Under the pieces are notes generated by a model that saw nothing but the letters and a program-made list of their open reading frames with translations, searched no databases and was not told where the DNA came from. A DNA stretch of 50,737 nt, taken from Bacteroidota bacterium. GTDB taxonomy: Bacteria > Bacteroidota > Bacteroidia > Bacteroidales > UBA7960. Shown here one piece after another: positions 25,336 to 33,838 of this stretch. The DNA lies in the NCBI GenBank assembly GCA_018335675.1, contig JAGXRQ010000098.1, positions 1 through 50,737 of the forward strand, in the 5' to 3' direction. Made by a program: the position numbers and the translations under genes. Position 1 is the stretch's first letter, and the number at the start of each line of letters is the position of its first letter.

Positions 25336-26511
25336 TCAATAATTCAAAATTGCCTTTAAACAACGATCGGCGGTTTTACCATCCCACAAGGCAGGTTTTA
25401 CTGGCCTTCGAGGTGAAGCAACGGCATGCAGATATTCTTCTCTAATCTTTTCAATATCATTACCAACTAAAACGCTCACACCCCCATGTTTTGTAAGGGT
25501 TACCGGTCTTTCTGTATTCCACCTCATTGTTAGGCAGGGCGTTCCAAGCACTGTGCATTCTTCCTGCAGGCCACCGCTGTCGGTGAAAATTATTTTCGCG
25601 TCCATATTAAGCCTAAGCATTTCTATATAGCTAATTGGATCCAGCAATATCATTCCTCTTGTCCGTTTGACCTTTTTCCAGAGGTTGAATTCTCTTAGAT
25701 TTTTTAATGTTCGCGGATGAATCGGCCAAATAAGGTTAATATCATTCACAACTTCATTACACAAAAAATTCACAATCTCAGTCAGGCAAGATATATCATC
25801 AACATTAGAGGGTCGGTGAAGAGTTACGATTCCATAACCGTATCTTTGCGGTGGTTCAGGCGGTATAAATCGGCCATCAATTGGAGGATTGAAGATATTG
25901 TTTTTAATTAAAATTTCATTGATTGCCAGCTTTTCTGCCTTGTGCCTGAACATCTCCAAGGTGTCAATCATTATATTTCCAACAAACTTGATTTTCTTTT
26001 CGGCAGCACCTTCTCTTCTGAGGTTTTCACCTGCAATTGTGTCCGGAGTAAGAAGCAGGTCGCAGATACTATCAGTAACAATTCTATTTATTTCTTCCGG
26101 CATTTTCATATCACCCGACCTCAGTCCAGCCTCAATATGACAGCATTTTACCCATTCTTTTTTAGCAGTAATTGAGCAAGCCAAAGTTGCATTAACATCT
26201 CCAAGCACCACAACCCAATGAGGTTTTTGCTCACGAATAACTTTTTCAAATTCTATCATTGTGTTCCCAACCTGTTCGGCGTGAGAGCCTGAGCCAATGC
26301 CAAGATTAATAGCAGGCTGAGGAATATCTAACTCCTTAAAAAACTGAGCAGACATTTTATCGTCATAGTGCTGGCCGGTATGCACTATCACGTGATCTAT
26401 GTAATCTGCGCTTGTCTGACCAACAGCAGCGTTATGTTTATTAACAGCATGAACAAAGGGAGCTAGCTTTATAAAATTTGGACGCGCACCGACAACCGAA
26501 AGAATTTTCAT
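25336..26511 (-). CDS. wecB: UDP-N-acetylglucosamine 2-epimerase (non-hydrolysing)
   Basis: A 391-residue WecB/MnaA-type enzyme. Start 'MKILSVVGARPNFIKLAP' and all catalytic residues are visible: Asp105 in GDVNAT, Glu127 in 'HIEAGLRSGDMKMPEEINR', Glu140 in the same run, His in 'TLHRPSN', and 'TDSGGLQEECTVLGTPCLTM' near 315. It interconverts UDP-GlcNAc and UDP-ManNAc, a precursor for ManNAc-containing glycans. It is ~10 residues longer than E. coli WecB. The four-helix-bundle gene lies 48 nt upstream on the same strand. Confidence 0.95.
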   Translation of the reverse strand: MKILSVVGARPNFIKLAPFVHAVNKHNAAVGQTSADYIDHVIVHTGQHYDDKMSAQFFKELDIPQPAINLGIGSGSHAEQVGNTMIEFEKVIREQKPHWVVVLGDVNATLACSITAKKEWVKCCHIEAGLRSGDMKMPEEINRIVTDSICDLLLTPDTIAGENLRREGAAEKKIKFVGNIMIDTLEMFRHKAEKLAINEILIKNNIFNPPIDGRFIPPEPPQRYGYGIVTLHRPSNVDDISCLTEIVNFLCNEVVNDINLIWPIHPRTLKNLREFNLWKKVKRTRGMILLDPISYIEMLRLNMDAKIIFTDSGGLQEECTVLGTPCLTMRWNTERPVTLTKHGGVSVLVGNDIEKIREEYLHAVASPRRPVKPALWDGKTADRCLKAILNY

Positions 26512-26559
26512 TGTTTAATTCGTTTGTTTTGAGAGTTGTACGTGGTTTTTGGGAAAGAG

Positions 26560-26991
26560 TTATTTTTTAATATGTTGATGAGATGATGTGTTGATGAGAT
26601 GATTCGATTCTTCTTTTTGCTTTACTGACCATTTTGTTGATTGGTTTTGCATTTTTACAATCATCGCTATAATATGTTCATATTTATCTAATAGACCTTC
26701 AAAAACATTTTCATCAATATACTTTTGAGCAGATGCGAACTCTAGCCATACTTGCGTTTCAGCTGCTTCTGATTCAGCGTCAGTAAGTTTTGACACGAAG
26801 TGCTTATCATATCTTCTTTTTCTAAAAGCTTCCGCAATATTTGCACAAACAGATCTGCTACTTCTACGAATTTGATCTGTTAAAGAGTATTTCTCATCAT
26901 TAGGAAATAGCAATGTCAATTTGTAAACTTCAAGCGCTGCATTGAATGAGTGTTTATAAACTTCCAATTCTTTGTGAGATTTAATTAGCAT
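26560..26991 (-). CDS. Four-helix-bundle protein (IVP/TIGR02436 family)
   Basis: A 143-residue protein with the family signature: 'HKELEVYKHSFNAALEVYKL' near 6-25, 'YSLTDQIRRSSRSVCANIAE' near 36-55, 'ESEAAETQVWLEFA' near 73-86 and 'YEHIIAMIVKMQ'. Related proteins are encoded in 23S rRNA intervening sequences and are found between genes in polysaccharide loci; their role is unknown. The C-terminal 'NHLINTSSHQHIKK' is translated from a GATGAGATGAT repeat (26571-26604), so its natural end may be further up. An imperfect inverted copy of that repeat lies upstream of the start. Confidence 0.88.
   Translation of the reverse strand: MLIKSHKELEVYKHSFNAALEVYKLTLLFPNDEKYSLTDQIRRSSRSVCANIAEAFRKRRYDKHFVSKLTDAESEAAETQVWLEFASAQKYIDENVFEGLLDKYEHIIAMIVKMQNQSTKWSVKQKEESNHLINTSSHQHIKK
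26571..26604. repeat. GATGAGATGAT repeat, left flank
   Basis: Two copies of TTGATGAGATGAT (about 26575-26587 and 26591-26603) in direct orientation. They overlap the 3' end of the four-helix-bundle gene and match, inverted, 27029-27060. Confidence 0.6.
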
Positions 26992-27028
26992 CTGTTGTAT
27001 TTATTTTCTTGTTTTGATATCCATATTT

Positions 27029-27060
27029 CATACTCTCGCATCATCGCATCATCTCATACA
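27029..27060. repeat. GATGAGATGAT repeat, right flank (inverted)
   Basis: GCATCATCGCATCATCTCAT is an imperfect inverted copy of the left-flank repeat. Together they bracket the four-helix-bundle gene at ~450 bp spacing. Confidence 0.55.
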
Positions 27061-27090
27061 CGCGTCAAAGAGGTGGTGTCTCCACAACTT

Positions 27091-27882
27091 TTAGTTTTTA
27101 ACTATTGCCTTCTTAACCACATTCTTCACATTCTGCCAAATCAGCTCTTTCATCCATGGCAGTGGGCTGTCGGTCCAGCGTTGGGGGTGGATGGTAATCA
27201 TGATTTTATCGGGTAGCAAGCCTTGTTCGGCGGCAGAGATAATGTCTTTGGTTTTTTTGAAGGGATGGGAGATAGGTATAGGGTATAGGGTATAGGGTAT
27301 AGGGGTGGTTGGGGTTACTTTGTCTCTGATGCTAACCTTTTCACCGTCCCATCTTCTGCCAGTGTCGGTTAGATAAAGAACCTGAGAGAAATCAACATCA
27401 AAGTAAGGTTCGGCAATTATACCAAAATCACGATAATCATACTTTTCCCAAAGTTTGCGGTTATCCCATTTAGACAATGGGCTGCCATGCATACAAATGG
27501 TTTTTACATCTGCAATTGCTCTGAATTTATTCAGATTGCTTTTGAAATCTTCAATAGCTTTTTCAAAGGCGCCCTTGTTTACCGATAAATTTTCGTAGTG
27601 ATATCCTATCTCATGCCCTAATGCCGCAATTTGTTTGATTATTTCTTCATTATAAGAACAGGGCAAACTTCTAAAATAATAAGAGCCAACAACACCAAGC
27701 TCATTTTCGAGCTTAGCTATTTTAAGTGCGTTTCTTGGGATTTTGTCGATGTCGTGGCGCAGGATGATAGCTTTTGTTTTTTTATCGCTATCTGTTAATT
27801 TGTTAAAAGTATAAAAACTATAACCCTGTTTACTTAATGCAAGAATTAAGGATTTTAGAGTGTTTTTAGTAAAATCAACCAT
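27091..27882 (-). CDS. Polysaccharide deacetylase-like protein with RHDID motif
   Basis: A 263-residue protein with a NodB-like start: 'KAIILRHDIDKIPRNAL' near 37-53 supplies the metal-binding Asp pair, and 'LGHEIGYHYENL' near 92-103 the His residues. 'MHGSPLSKWDNRKLWEKYDY' near 130-150 and 'TIHPQRWTDS' near 235 complete the barrel. It may remove N-acetyl groups from a sugar in the surface glycan. The segment 'TPIPYTLYPIPIS' near 190-203 comes from a heptanucleotide repeat and looks inserted. It follows a frameshifted T9SS gene by 15 nt. Confidence 0.83.
   Translation of the reverse strand: MVDFTKNTLKSLILALSKQGYSFYTFNKLTDSDKKTKAIILRHDIDKIPRNALKIAKLENELGVVGSYYFRSLPCSYNEEIIKQIAALGHEIGYHYENLSVNKGAFEKAIEDFKSNLNKFRAIADVKTICMHGSPLSKWDNRKLWEKYDYRDFGIIAEPYFDVDFSQVLYLTDTGRRWDGEKVSIRDKVTPTTPIPYTLYPIPISHPFKKTKDIISAAEQGLLPDKIMITIHPQRWTDSPLPWMKELIWQNVKNVVKKAIVKN
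27277..27304. repeat. Four tandem TATAGGG heptanucleotides inside a gene
   Basis: TATAGGG is repeated four times without mismatch at 27277-27304. The unit is not a multiple of three, so gaining or losing one copy would shift the reading frame of the deacetylase gene. Confidence 0.85.
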
Positions 27883-27897
27883 TATATCTCAGGACTC

Positions 27898-29074
27898 CTA
27901 ATCAATTAAAACCACCTTTATTGTCTGAATCACAGCATCTCTCCCAATAATTTTTACAAAATATAGACCATTGGACAGATTCTCTCTATCTACTATCATA
28001 ACCGAGTGTTCGCTTACAGGCAATGAACGTACCAATAATCCAGTCGAATTATAAAGGGTTAATGCTTGAGCTTCTGCTGGAATATTTGAAATCATAAATG
28101 AGTCGGAAGCTGGGTTTGGATAAATCTTAAGTTCATCTTCTAAATCATTATTTGCTTTTTTGGGTCGATTTTTTTCAATATCCTCAGGACAAGGGCCAAT
28201 TAAAGCACCTATATTTAAAAGCGCAGTAACAGCAGACTTGGCAACACATATAGTATTGCCATTGTGACATAATATAACTTTTTTTGCATTATCTATTTTT
28301 CTAAAATAAACATATTTTTCAGTATTTTCCCAGTTGTCATTAATTAAACGCTGATTAATTGAGTAGTTATTTAAATCATATTGATCATAAAAATAAAGGT
28401 TTCGTGTAGTTAATTAATGATCCAGCAATAGGAGTATAAATATGTCTTTCAAATAAATTGTTTTTTTCGTTATAGTGATAAATTCTGTTAAATAGCAAGC
28501 TGCCATCTGAAATCTTTTGCCCATACCATTCTTTAATCTTGTTAAATTCAGTATATGATATAAAATAATTTGCATAATCATAAAATTGATTATTTTTATT
28601 TAACAACTGAGCTGTGTAACCAATTCTTAGCCCATTTTCGTAATAATTTACAGATCTACTTTGAAGCTTCCAATCGTTATTAACCCAGTTATAAATAGTT
28701 TCATACCTGTCAGCTCCATTTGGTGCATTGGAATAAAAAACATTTTGTACATTTTGCCAATGATTGGCTTGCCATCTTTGAGATAATGTTAGCAGTAAAG
28801 TGCCACTCTGATCATAAGTGTAAGTTCTATTCGTTTGAGGCATCAATGAACGTGCTTCAATACTTTCAAAGTAATGAACCTTGCCTTGTGGGTTATAATA
28901 ATACCTTTGTATTGATTTTTGTTCCCAAACAGAAGATTCGCTATTCCATGTATAATAATAAACAGAGTCAATTAATGCTGCATTTTCAACACAATTTCCT
29001 TGACTAAAGGTGTAAGAGCTGGCTTTTAATAATACTATTAAAGCAACCCAAATGCTAAAGTATAAAGTTTTCAT
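27898..29074 (-). pseudogene. T9SS-secreted protein with a frameshift
   Basis: The frame from ATG 29074 gives a signal peptide (ending 'YTFSQG') and a 'YYNPQGKVHYFES'-type repeat region, then stops at 28385. The next frame continues from about 28405: 'RNLYFYDQYDLNNYS', 'VILCHNGNTICVAKSAV' with a following 'IGPC', then 'YPNPASDS' and a T9SS tail to 27898. The span is 1177 nt, one base over a multiple of three, so one extra base near 28400-28420 explains the break. The 'CHNG...GPC' segment matches a motif seen in Bacteroidota surface proteins. The product as read lacks the T9SS tail. Confidence 0.8.
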
Positions 29075-29143
29075 ATATTGTCATTTTTGTTTATTTTTCT
29101 TTTAACAACTCTAAAGACAAATTGTTTATAGTTATTAGCTTCT

Positions 29144-30235
29144 TTATGATTTGAAATTATTAAATATCTCGTCGGGCTTTACCTTGATAATAGAAAAACT
29201 GTCGGGATAATTATCAACAAACCACATCCAGAATGCAGTTACATCGATTTTGTCGTTGAGCATTTTTTGGCGACGTTGTTGCCACTCATCTTTTAGGTTT
29301 GGCATTGCCAGCAGCTCGTTTAGCTTTTGTAACATACTATCAAAATCTTCTGGAAGATATGAAAAAATGAGTCCGTATTTTTTCTCAAGCTCATTTGGAA
29401 CAGATAATCTACCTGCAAAAGAATTACACTTTAAAGCAGGTACCCCCAGCTCTGCTGCTTCCTGAGTCATGGTTTGGCTGTCGCCAAGAAACATTGTGGA
29501 GTATGCCATAAATGAGTGAATTTTTTCAGGCGCAATAGAGAGCTGATGCTGCTTAAGTTCAGGTTCAATATCCCTTTCGGTGGTAATAAATATTTTGCCG
29601 TATGGTTTTAGTGCCTCAACTAAGCGTAACTTCTGATCAAGCGAAAGGCCATTTACGCCTATATCGTGATGCGCTTTGAACACGTTAAACCTCATTATAA
29701 AATATGGCTCTCCTATGGTTAAACCAACTTCCGCCAAAACTTTTGGGTCAGGGTTAAATCGGTTGGGATGAAGGTATGACAACTCGTGATAACCTGGGTA
29801 AAGCACTGTAGATGATCGCTTATCAATAATGGTGTTTGGCGATAGAATCGTATTTACAAATGGTTTCACCAGCCTTGCGACAAGTGGTTGAACATTGTCA
29901 TCATCATCGTCAAACACAATAGATTTAACCCTTGAAACCGCCGAAACGTGCGCTACAGTTGCCGATGAACCGATTGCTATATCAACCTTTTCACGTTTGC
30001 AAATACGGTATAAAATATAATCATATTGAAGCTGGTTTAATATCTTTCCTAGCAAGCTGTCTTTTTTTTGGGGTAACACAATAAATTTAAAACCGTAGTG
30101 TTTTAAAAGGCTTTGCGCAACTTTTATGTCTTTAACCGTCCATATTACCCTATGACCAGTTTGCTGAAGCTCCGCGGCAAGGTTGCGGTAGTTATGAACA
30201 TGGGCGGGGTGTCCAATGTCTATAAGTATATTCAT
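29144..30235 (-). CDS. DUF354 glycosyltransferase-fold protein (copy 2)
   Basis: A 363-residue paralogue of the protein at 20901-21953. It starts 'MNILIDIGHPAHVHNYRNLA' and has 'AHHDIGVNGLSLDQKLRLVE' near 195 and 'MFLGDSQTMTQEAAELGVPA' near 250. The GT-B fold is expected; the reaction is unknown. The start overlaps the stop of the FemAB-like gene by one base (TAATG at 30235), so the two are translationally coupled. That pairing suggests a joint step on the glycan. Confidence 0.85.
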   Translation of the reverse strand: MNILIDIGHPAHVHNYRNLAAELQQTGHRVIWTVKDIKVAQSLLKHYGFKFIVLPQKKDSLLGKILNQLQYDYILYRICKREKVDIAIGSSATVAHVSAVSRVKSIVFDDDDDNVQPLVARLVKPFVNTILSPNTIIDKRSSTVLYPGYHELSYLHPNRFNPDPKVLAEVGLTIGEPYFIMRFNVFKAHHDIGVNGLSLDQKLRLVEALKPYGKIFITTERDIEPELKQHQLSIAPEKIHSFMAYSTMFLGDSQTMTQEAAELGVPALKCNSFAGRLSVPNELEKKYGLIFSYLPEDFDSMLQKLNELLAMPNLKDEWQQRRQKMLNDKIDVTAFWMWFVDNYPDSFSIIKVKPDEIFNNFKS

Positions 30236-31260
30236 TATCGTAAAAGCTTGTAAACCTTTTTAAGTACTGTGAATATGAGCCAATATCTCAATGGCTTGTT
30301 AATCTTAATGAACCTTCCTGTTTCCAATATTTCGCCGCCGTACTGTTTCTTGAAATCTCTCACACCGTAGTCCTCATCTGGCGAACCCGCTCCCATCCAG
30401 TCAAAGTATTTAAGACCAAGCCTTTTGGCAAGCAACATCAACTCCCAGTTAAATAAATCAAGAGGTCTTTTCTTTAGAAACTCCTCATCTCTTTTTGCTC
30501 CCAAATAGTAGCCGTAGAATGTGTCTTTATATATCAAACACGCGGCAAAAACCATCATTTGCCCATTTGTATCATACAACATGCAAAAAACTCTACTAAC
30601 CAAAGTTAATTTCTTATTAATTGCTTTAAAACAAGACTTAGATGGAAATGGAATTTTAATTCTGCTGTAACTCTCTGATATTAAACTATAGCCATCATCT
30701 AACTCTTTATCTGAGATTTTATGCTCTGCTTTGAAAGCTAAGTTTGACTTAAGCGCTTTTCTAACCCCATTTCTACGAGATGCGGTTAATGCAGCCAAAA
30801 GTTCTTCTTCGCTAGGTTGTAGATTGTTAATTATACCAAGATGGGGTTTGTATTTAAACCCATTTCTTCTGAAAACATCTGCAAATCGATCAACATGAAA
30901 ATTCCTAAGTTCAATGTAAACTGCCCTTTTGTTTTGCTTAAGTATTGCATTAAGCATTTCATCTGCAAGATGAATGTGCTTATCGTTCACTATTAGATTG
31001 CCATAGATCAAGGCACGGTTAAACAGCCGGTTAACCACAGGTGGGCCAAAGGGTTGGATATAGTATAGGCATACCCCTTGCAGATTACCATTGGTATCGA
31101 CCAACGCAACAATCCCCGGTTTGCCAAGGGTTTTGTATAGTTCAAATGCATCAGGAGTGTGAAAAAATGTTCCGCGTGGGTGTTTTGCAACAAAGCTTAA
31201 CCACTTTTGTCGGTCTATTTTTTTTTGGTTAGTTATTAATCTTCCTTCAGAGTGCTTCAT
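30235..31260 (-). CDS. FemAB/GNAT-like acyl or aminoacyl transferase
   Basis: A 341-residue protein of the GNAT superfamily, FemAB/BioF2-like type. 'RQKWLSFVAKHPRGTFFHTP' near 18-37 and 'RRNGVRKALKSNLAFKAEH' near 163-181 are typical of this group, as is 'DWMGAGSPDEDYGVRDFKKQ' near 290-310. FemAB proteins add amino acids from aminoacyl-tRNA to peptidoglycan peptides; related proteins acylate or aminoacylate polysaccharide sugars. Substrate unknown. It lies between the GT4 gene and DUF354 copy 2. Confidence 0.8.
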   Translation of the reverse strand: MKHSEGRLITNQKKIDRQKWLSFVAKHPRGTFFHTPDAFELYKTLGKPGIVALVDTNGNLQGVCLYYIQPFGPPVVNRLFNRALIYGNLIVNDKHIHLADEMLNAILKQNKRAVYIELRNFHVDRFADVFRRNGFKYKPHLGIINNLQPSEEELLAALTASRRNGVRKALKSNLAFKAEHKISDKELDDGYSLISESYSRIKIPFPSKSCFKAINKKLTLVSRVFCMLYDTNGQMMVFAACLIYKDTFYGYYLGAKRDEEFLKKRPLDLFNWELMLLAKRLGLKYFDWMGAGSPDEDYGVRDFKKQYGGEILETGRFIKINKPLRYWLIFTVLKKVYKLLR

Positions 31261-31298
31261 TTATTCAGGCTGAAATAGGCCTACTCTAGTTAAAAAAC

Positions 31299-32222
31299 TC
31301 AGTGTTTTCTTATTTTATTATACTCATAAATAAGACTATCTGCGATTGAACTTGAGTCTATCCCCAGTTCAACTATTCTATTTCTGCCCTCAGAGCGATT
31401 ATTCATCGAAATTGCTTTTAGCAAAGCATTTGCAATATTTTTAGGGGAATTGTCAACTATAGCTAAACCATATGTATATCCAAAAAGCTCTTTTACATCT
31501 CCTACATCAGTTGATACAATTTGAGCATTACATGCCATACCCTCTTTGATTACATTTGGACTCCCCTCCCAAAGACTGGTAAGCAGTAAAACGTTACATG
31601 CTGAATAGTATAAGTATAGTTTTTCATTGGGTTTGTTCTTAATAAAATGTATTTCAATATCACAAGAACTTAATAAATCTATTGAAGATTTAGCTAATGG
31701 GTAATTTTTTTCAAATCTATCTGGGTCAGACGCAAAAAGAATATGTTTTTTATTATAATCCCAACCCAGTTTTTGCTGAGCAACATACCTTTCAATAGGC
31801 TTAAATTTGCCGAGATCCACACCATTGGGAATTACCGAACAACTTTTTATTTTCAATTCATCTTTTATTTTTTTACTTTTTACAATAGTTTTTGACCAAA
31901 TAAACTTAGCAAAAACCCTGATTAAGTATTTAATGGCAAAGTGAGAGTATACTTCACTGCCCATAAGAGAAACAACAGTTGGTTTACAAAATGCTAATGC
32001 CACGATAAAACCTGTCAATGAATAATGTGCATGAAAAATGTCGTAACTCTTCCTGATATTAAAAAGTTGCTTTATCGATTTAATATACCCTATGAACCCA
32101 CTACCACTTATTGGATAGTAACTTACGGCCACCCCCTTGGAAACTAGCGAATGACCTTGATTATGAATAATTATACTTACTTCTCCTGCTTTTTTTTCCC
32201 TAGAAATAAAAAGTATTCTCAT
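31299..32222 (-). CDS. Glycosyltransferase family 4
   Basis: A 307-residue GT-B enzyme, shorter than the usual ~370. 'DIFHAHYSLTGFIVALAFCK' near 61-80, 'VIPNGVDLGKFKPIE' near 131-145 and 'TSLWEGSPNVIKEGMACNAQ' near 216-235 (the EX7E nucleotide-sugar motif) identify GT4. It should transfer a sugar to the growing repeat unit in the cytoplasm. Its ATG overlaps the stop of the ATP-grasp gene (ATGA, 32219-32222). Confidence 0.9.
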   Translation of the reverse strand: MRILFISREKKAGEVSIIIHNQGHSLVSKGVAVSYYPISGSGFIGYIKSIKQLFNIRKSYDIFHAHYSLTGFIVALAFCKPTVVSLMGSEVYSHFAIKYLIRVFAKFIWSKTIVKSKKIKDELKIKSCSVIPNGVDLGKFKPIERYVAQQKLGWDYNKKHILFASDPDRFEKNYPLAKSSIDLLSSCDIEIHFIKNKPNEKLYLYYSACNVLLLTSLWEGSPNVIKEGMACNAQIVSTDVGDVKELFGYTYGLAIVDNSPKNIANALLKAISMNNRSEGRNRIVELGIDSSSIADSLIYEYNKIRKH

Positions 32223-33280
32223 TTACTTTCTAATAGTTTTAAAACATGCTCTATTCTTAAATCATAGCAAGCATTTTTTGCAAAATCACCCTCTTCAAAA
32301 AACCATTCATTATTAATAAACCTATATCTGCCAATCTTACCATTAACTTTCATTTGATACCGGTCACTTTGTCCAAAGTAACATTGCATTTCGTTAACTA
32401 AAAAATCTCCCTTTTCTGTTTCAAAAAGGTCTACTGCCAAAGAAGTAAATCCAATTCTGTCTGTTATTTCTTTAATGAAATCGAATAGCTTAATTGGAGG
32501 GTTTTCATATCCTTTAATAAGAGTGCCACTTGCCTTTTCACCTATAGCAATCTTTTTGTGAGCAAAAAACGAATCTCCAATTCTTACACATCGCCACTCA
32601 AAGTTGTGTGGAATATGTTGTTGAAAAATAAGGTAGCCTATTTGCTTCGTTTTTCTTTTGATTTTATAGAGACTAATTTTTTTAATAATGTCCTCAGGAT
32701 TAAAAATATAATGCATTCCTCTCTTTAGTAAGTTCCCTTTATCTAAATTTGGTCCCCATCTTTTAGGTGCCCCCTTTGTCGAAAAGGATTGATTAATATA
32801 TTCGATTGCCTTTTTTTTTGTTCTTAAGATTTTAACTCCACTACCAGAAGCCCCAATGTTAAACTTTGCTACAATCGGATATTTCGTTACATCGCAAAAC
32901 TGCATTGCTTCTTCTTTGGAATAAAAAACAAAGGTTTGGGGGTGTTGAATATTGCTTGATTTTAAAAAGTACGATAAGAACTTCTTGTTTTCGTAAACCA
33001 AAACCTCATTTAAAGTTGGGTAAATGGTTTTGTTTAAAACTTTAGAAATTATGTATAACCTTTCATCATATAGTTGTTTAGATTGGTCGGACAAACCAGG
33101 CGGGCGGGCAATAAATACTTTAGCTTTGGATTGTATTACTTCATCGAGCCAACTATTTGATGATAAATTTACAATCGAATAGACTATTGTTTCTTTATTT
33201 TCATCTAATACTTTGACCCAAAGTGCTTGATCTTCAGAAAATTCATTGGAAAGCAGACAAATCTCGTGCTTTTTTTTCAT
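32219..33280 (-). CDS. ATP-grasp protein, RimK-like
   Basis: A 353-residue ATP-grasp ligase. 'YPIVAKFNIGASGSGVKILR' near 134-153 is the nucleotide-binding strand-loop, and 'SLAVDLFETEKGDFLVNEMQCYF' near 283-305 holds the acidic metal residues. 'LIFQQHIPHNFEWRCVRIG' is typical of RimK-type enzymes. ATP-grasps form carboxylate-amine bonds by an acyl phosphate. The substrate is unknown; with the neighbours it could attach an amino acid to a sugar acid. It overlaps the GT4 start by four bases. A gap of ~250 bp with no gene lies upstream. Confidence 0.85.
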   Translation of the reverse strand: MKKKHEICLLSNEFSEDQALWVKVLDENKETIVYSIVNLSSNSWLDEVIQSKAKVFIARPPGLSDQSKQLYDERLYIISKVLNKTIYPTLNEVLVYENKKFLSYFLKSSNIQHPQTFVFYSKEEAMQFCDVTKYPIVAKFNIGASGSGVKILRTKKKAIEYINQSFSTKGAPKRWGPNLDKGNLLKRGMHYIFNPEDIIKKISLYKIKRKTKQIGYLIFQQHIPHNFEWRCVRIGDSFFAHKKIAIGEKASGTLIKGYENPPIKLFDFIKEITDRIGFTSLAVDLFETEKGDFLVNEMQCYFGQSDRYQMKVNGKIGRYRFINNEWFFEEGDFAKNACYDLRIEHVLKLLESK

Positions 33281-33533
33281 CTGTTTAAAATTTTAGTTTT
33301 ATTTAGCTAAATGTTTAATCTAGGGGTGCTTTGTAATTTTATTGTATTGCAAATAATGCATAACAATAATTGAGAATCTGTGAAACAGGCTTTCAGTTGT
33401 CATTAGATGTTGCTGAAGGAGGAACTCTTAGTGCAGCATCATAAATTGCATTTTTTGAACTGTTTTTTTTATTAATTAGTAACAATCTGAACCCCCCTAA
33501 TCATATGAATATGTTGGCGGGTGTTTCTTATCA
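33281..33533. other. Gene-free stretch next to the broken deacetylase
   Basis: No open frame of useful length on either strand. On the minus strand near 33500-33530, 'KKHPPT' faintly resembles the segment after a NodB motif, consistent with decay of the deacetylase gene upstream. A 20-residue fragment ending 'ALRVPPSATSNDN' near 33400-33450 was not recognised. Confidence 0.5.
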
Positions 33534-33808
33534 CTAAATTATATCCAATAGATTAAAATTATTCCCATGCCCGTCATCAAGTGTTATAACTATCGCCCAG
33601 GGTGGCAGATCTTTCGTGAATACACAAAATCCTTAAGTTCAATAATGTTAAACCACTTTTTAAGAATTCGAATGTGTTTAATGAATAAGTCTGGCGATAT
33701 GTTATGATAGTAGATAATTGTTATTTTACTTCGAAGATAAAAGGTTCTAATTAACCAAGGAATACCTGAGTAAAAAACAAATATTGCAAAAAGTTTCTTC
33801 AGCATCAA
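33534..33808 (-). pseudogene. Frameshifted, truncated NodB polysaccharide deacetylase
   Basis: From ATG 33808 the first frame gives a membrane-anchored start and 'KITIIYYHNISPDLFIKHIR', then ends at 33590. A shifted frame starting near 33597 continues 'DLPPWAIVITLDDGHGNNFN', where TLDDGH is the NodB metal motif, to a TAG at 33534. Only the first third of a ~250-residue deacetylase remains. It sits between the asparagine-synthase-like and ATP-grasp genes. Confidence 0.82.
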
Positions 33809-33838
33809 AATACAATGGAAATACTAAATGTCAATTAC

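Noticed and set aside
27277-27304. Heptanucleotide repeat considered as a CRISPR or telomere-like array
   Set aside because: Four contiguous 7-bp units without spacers inside a gene; a simple tandem repeat.
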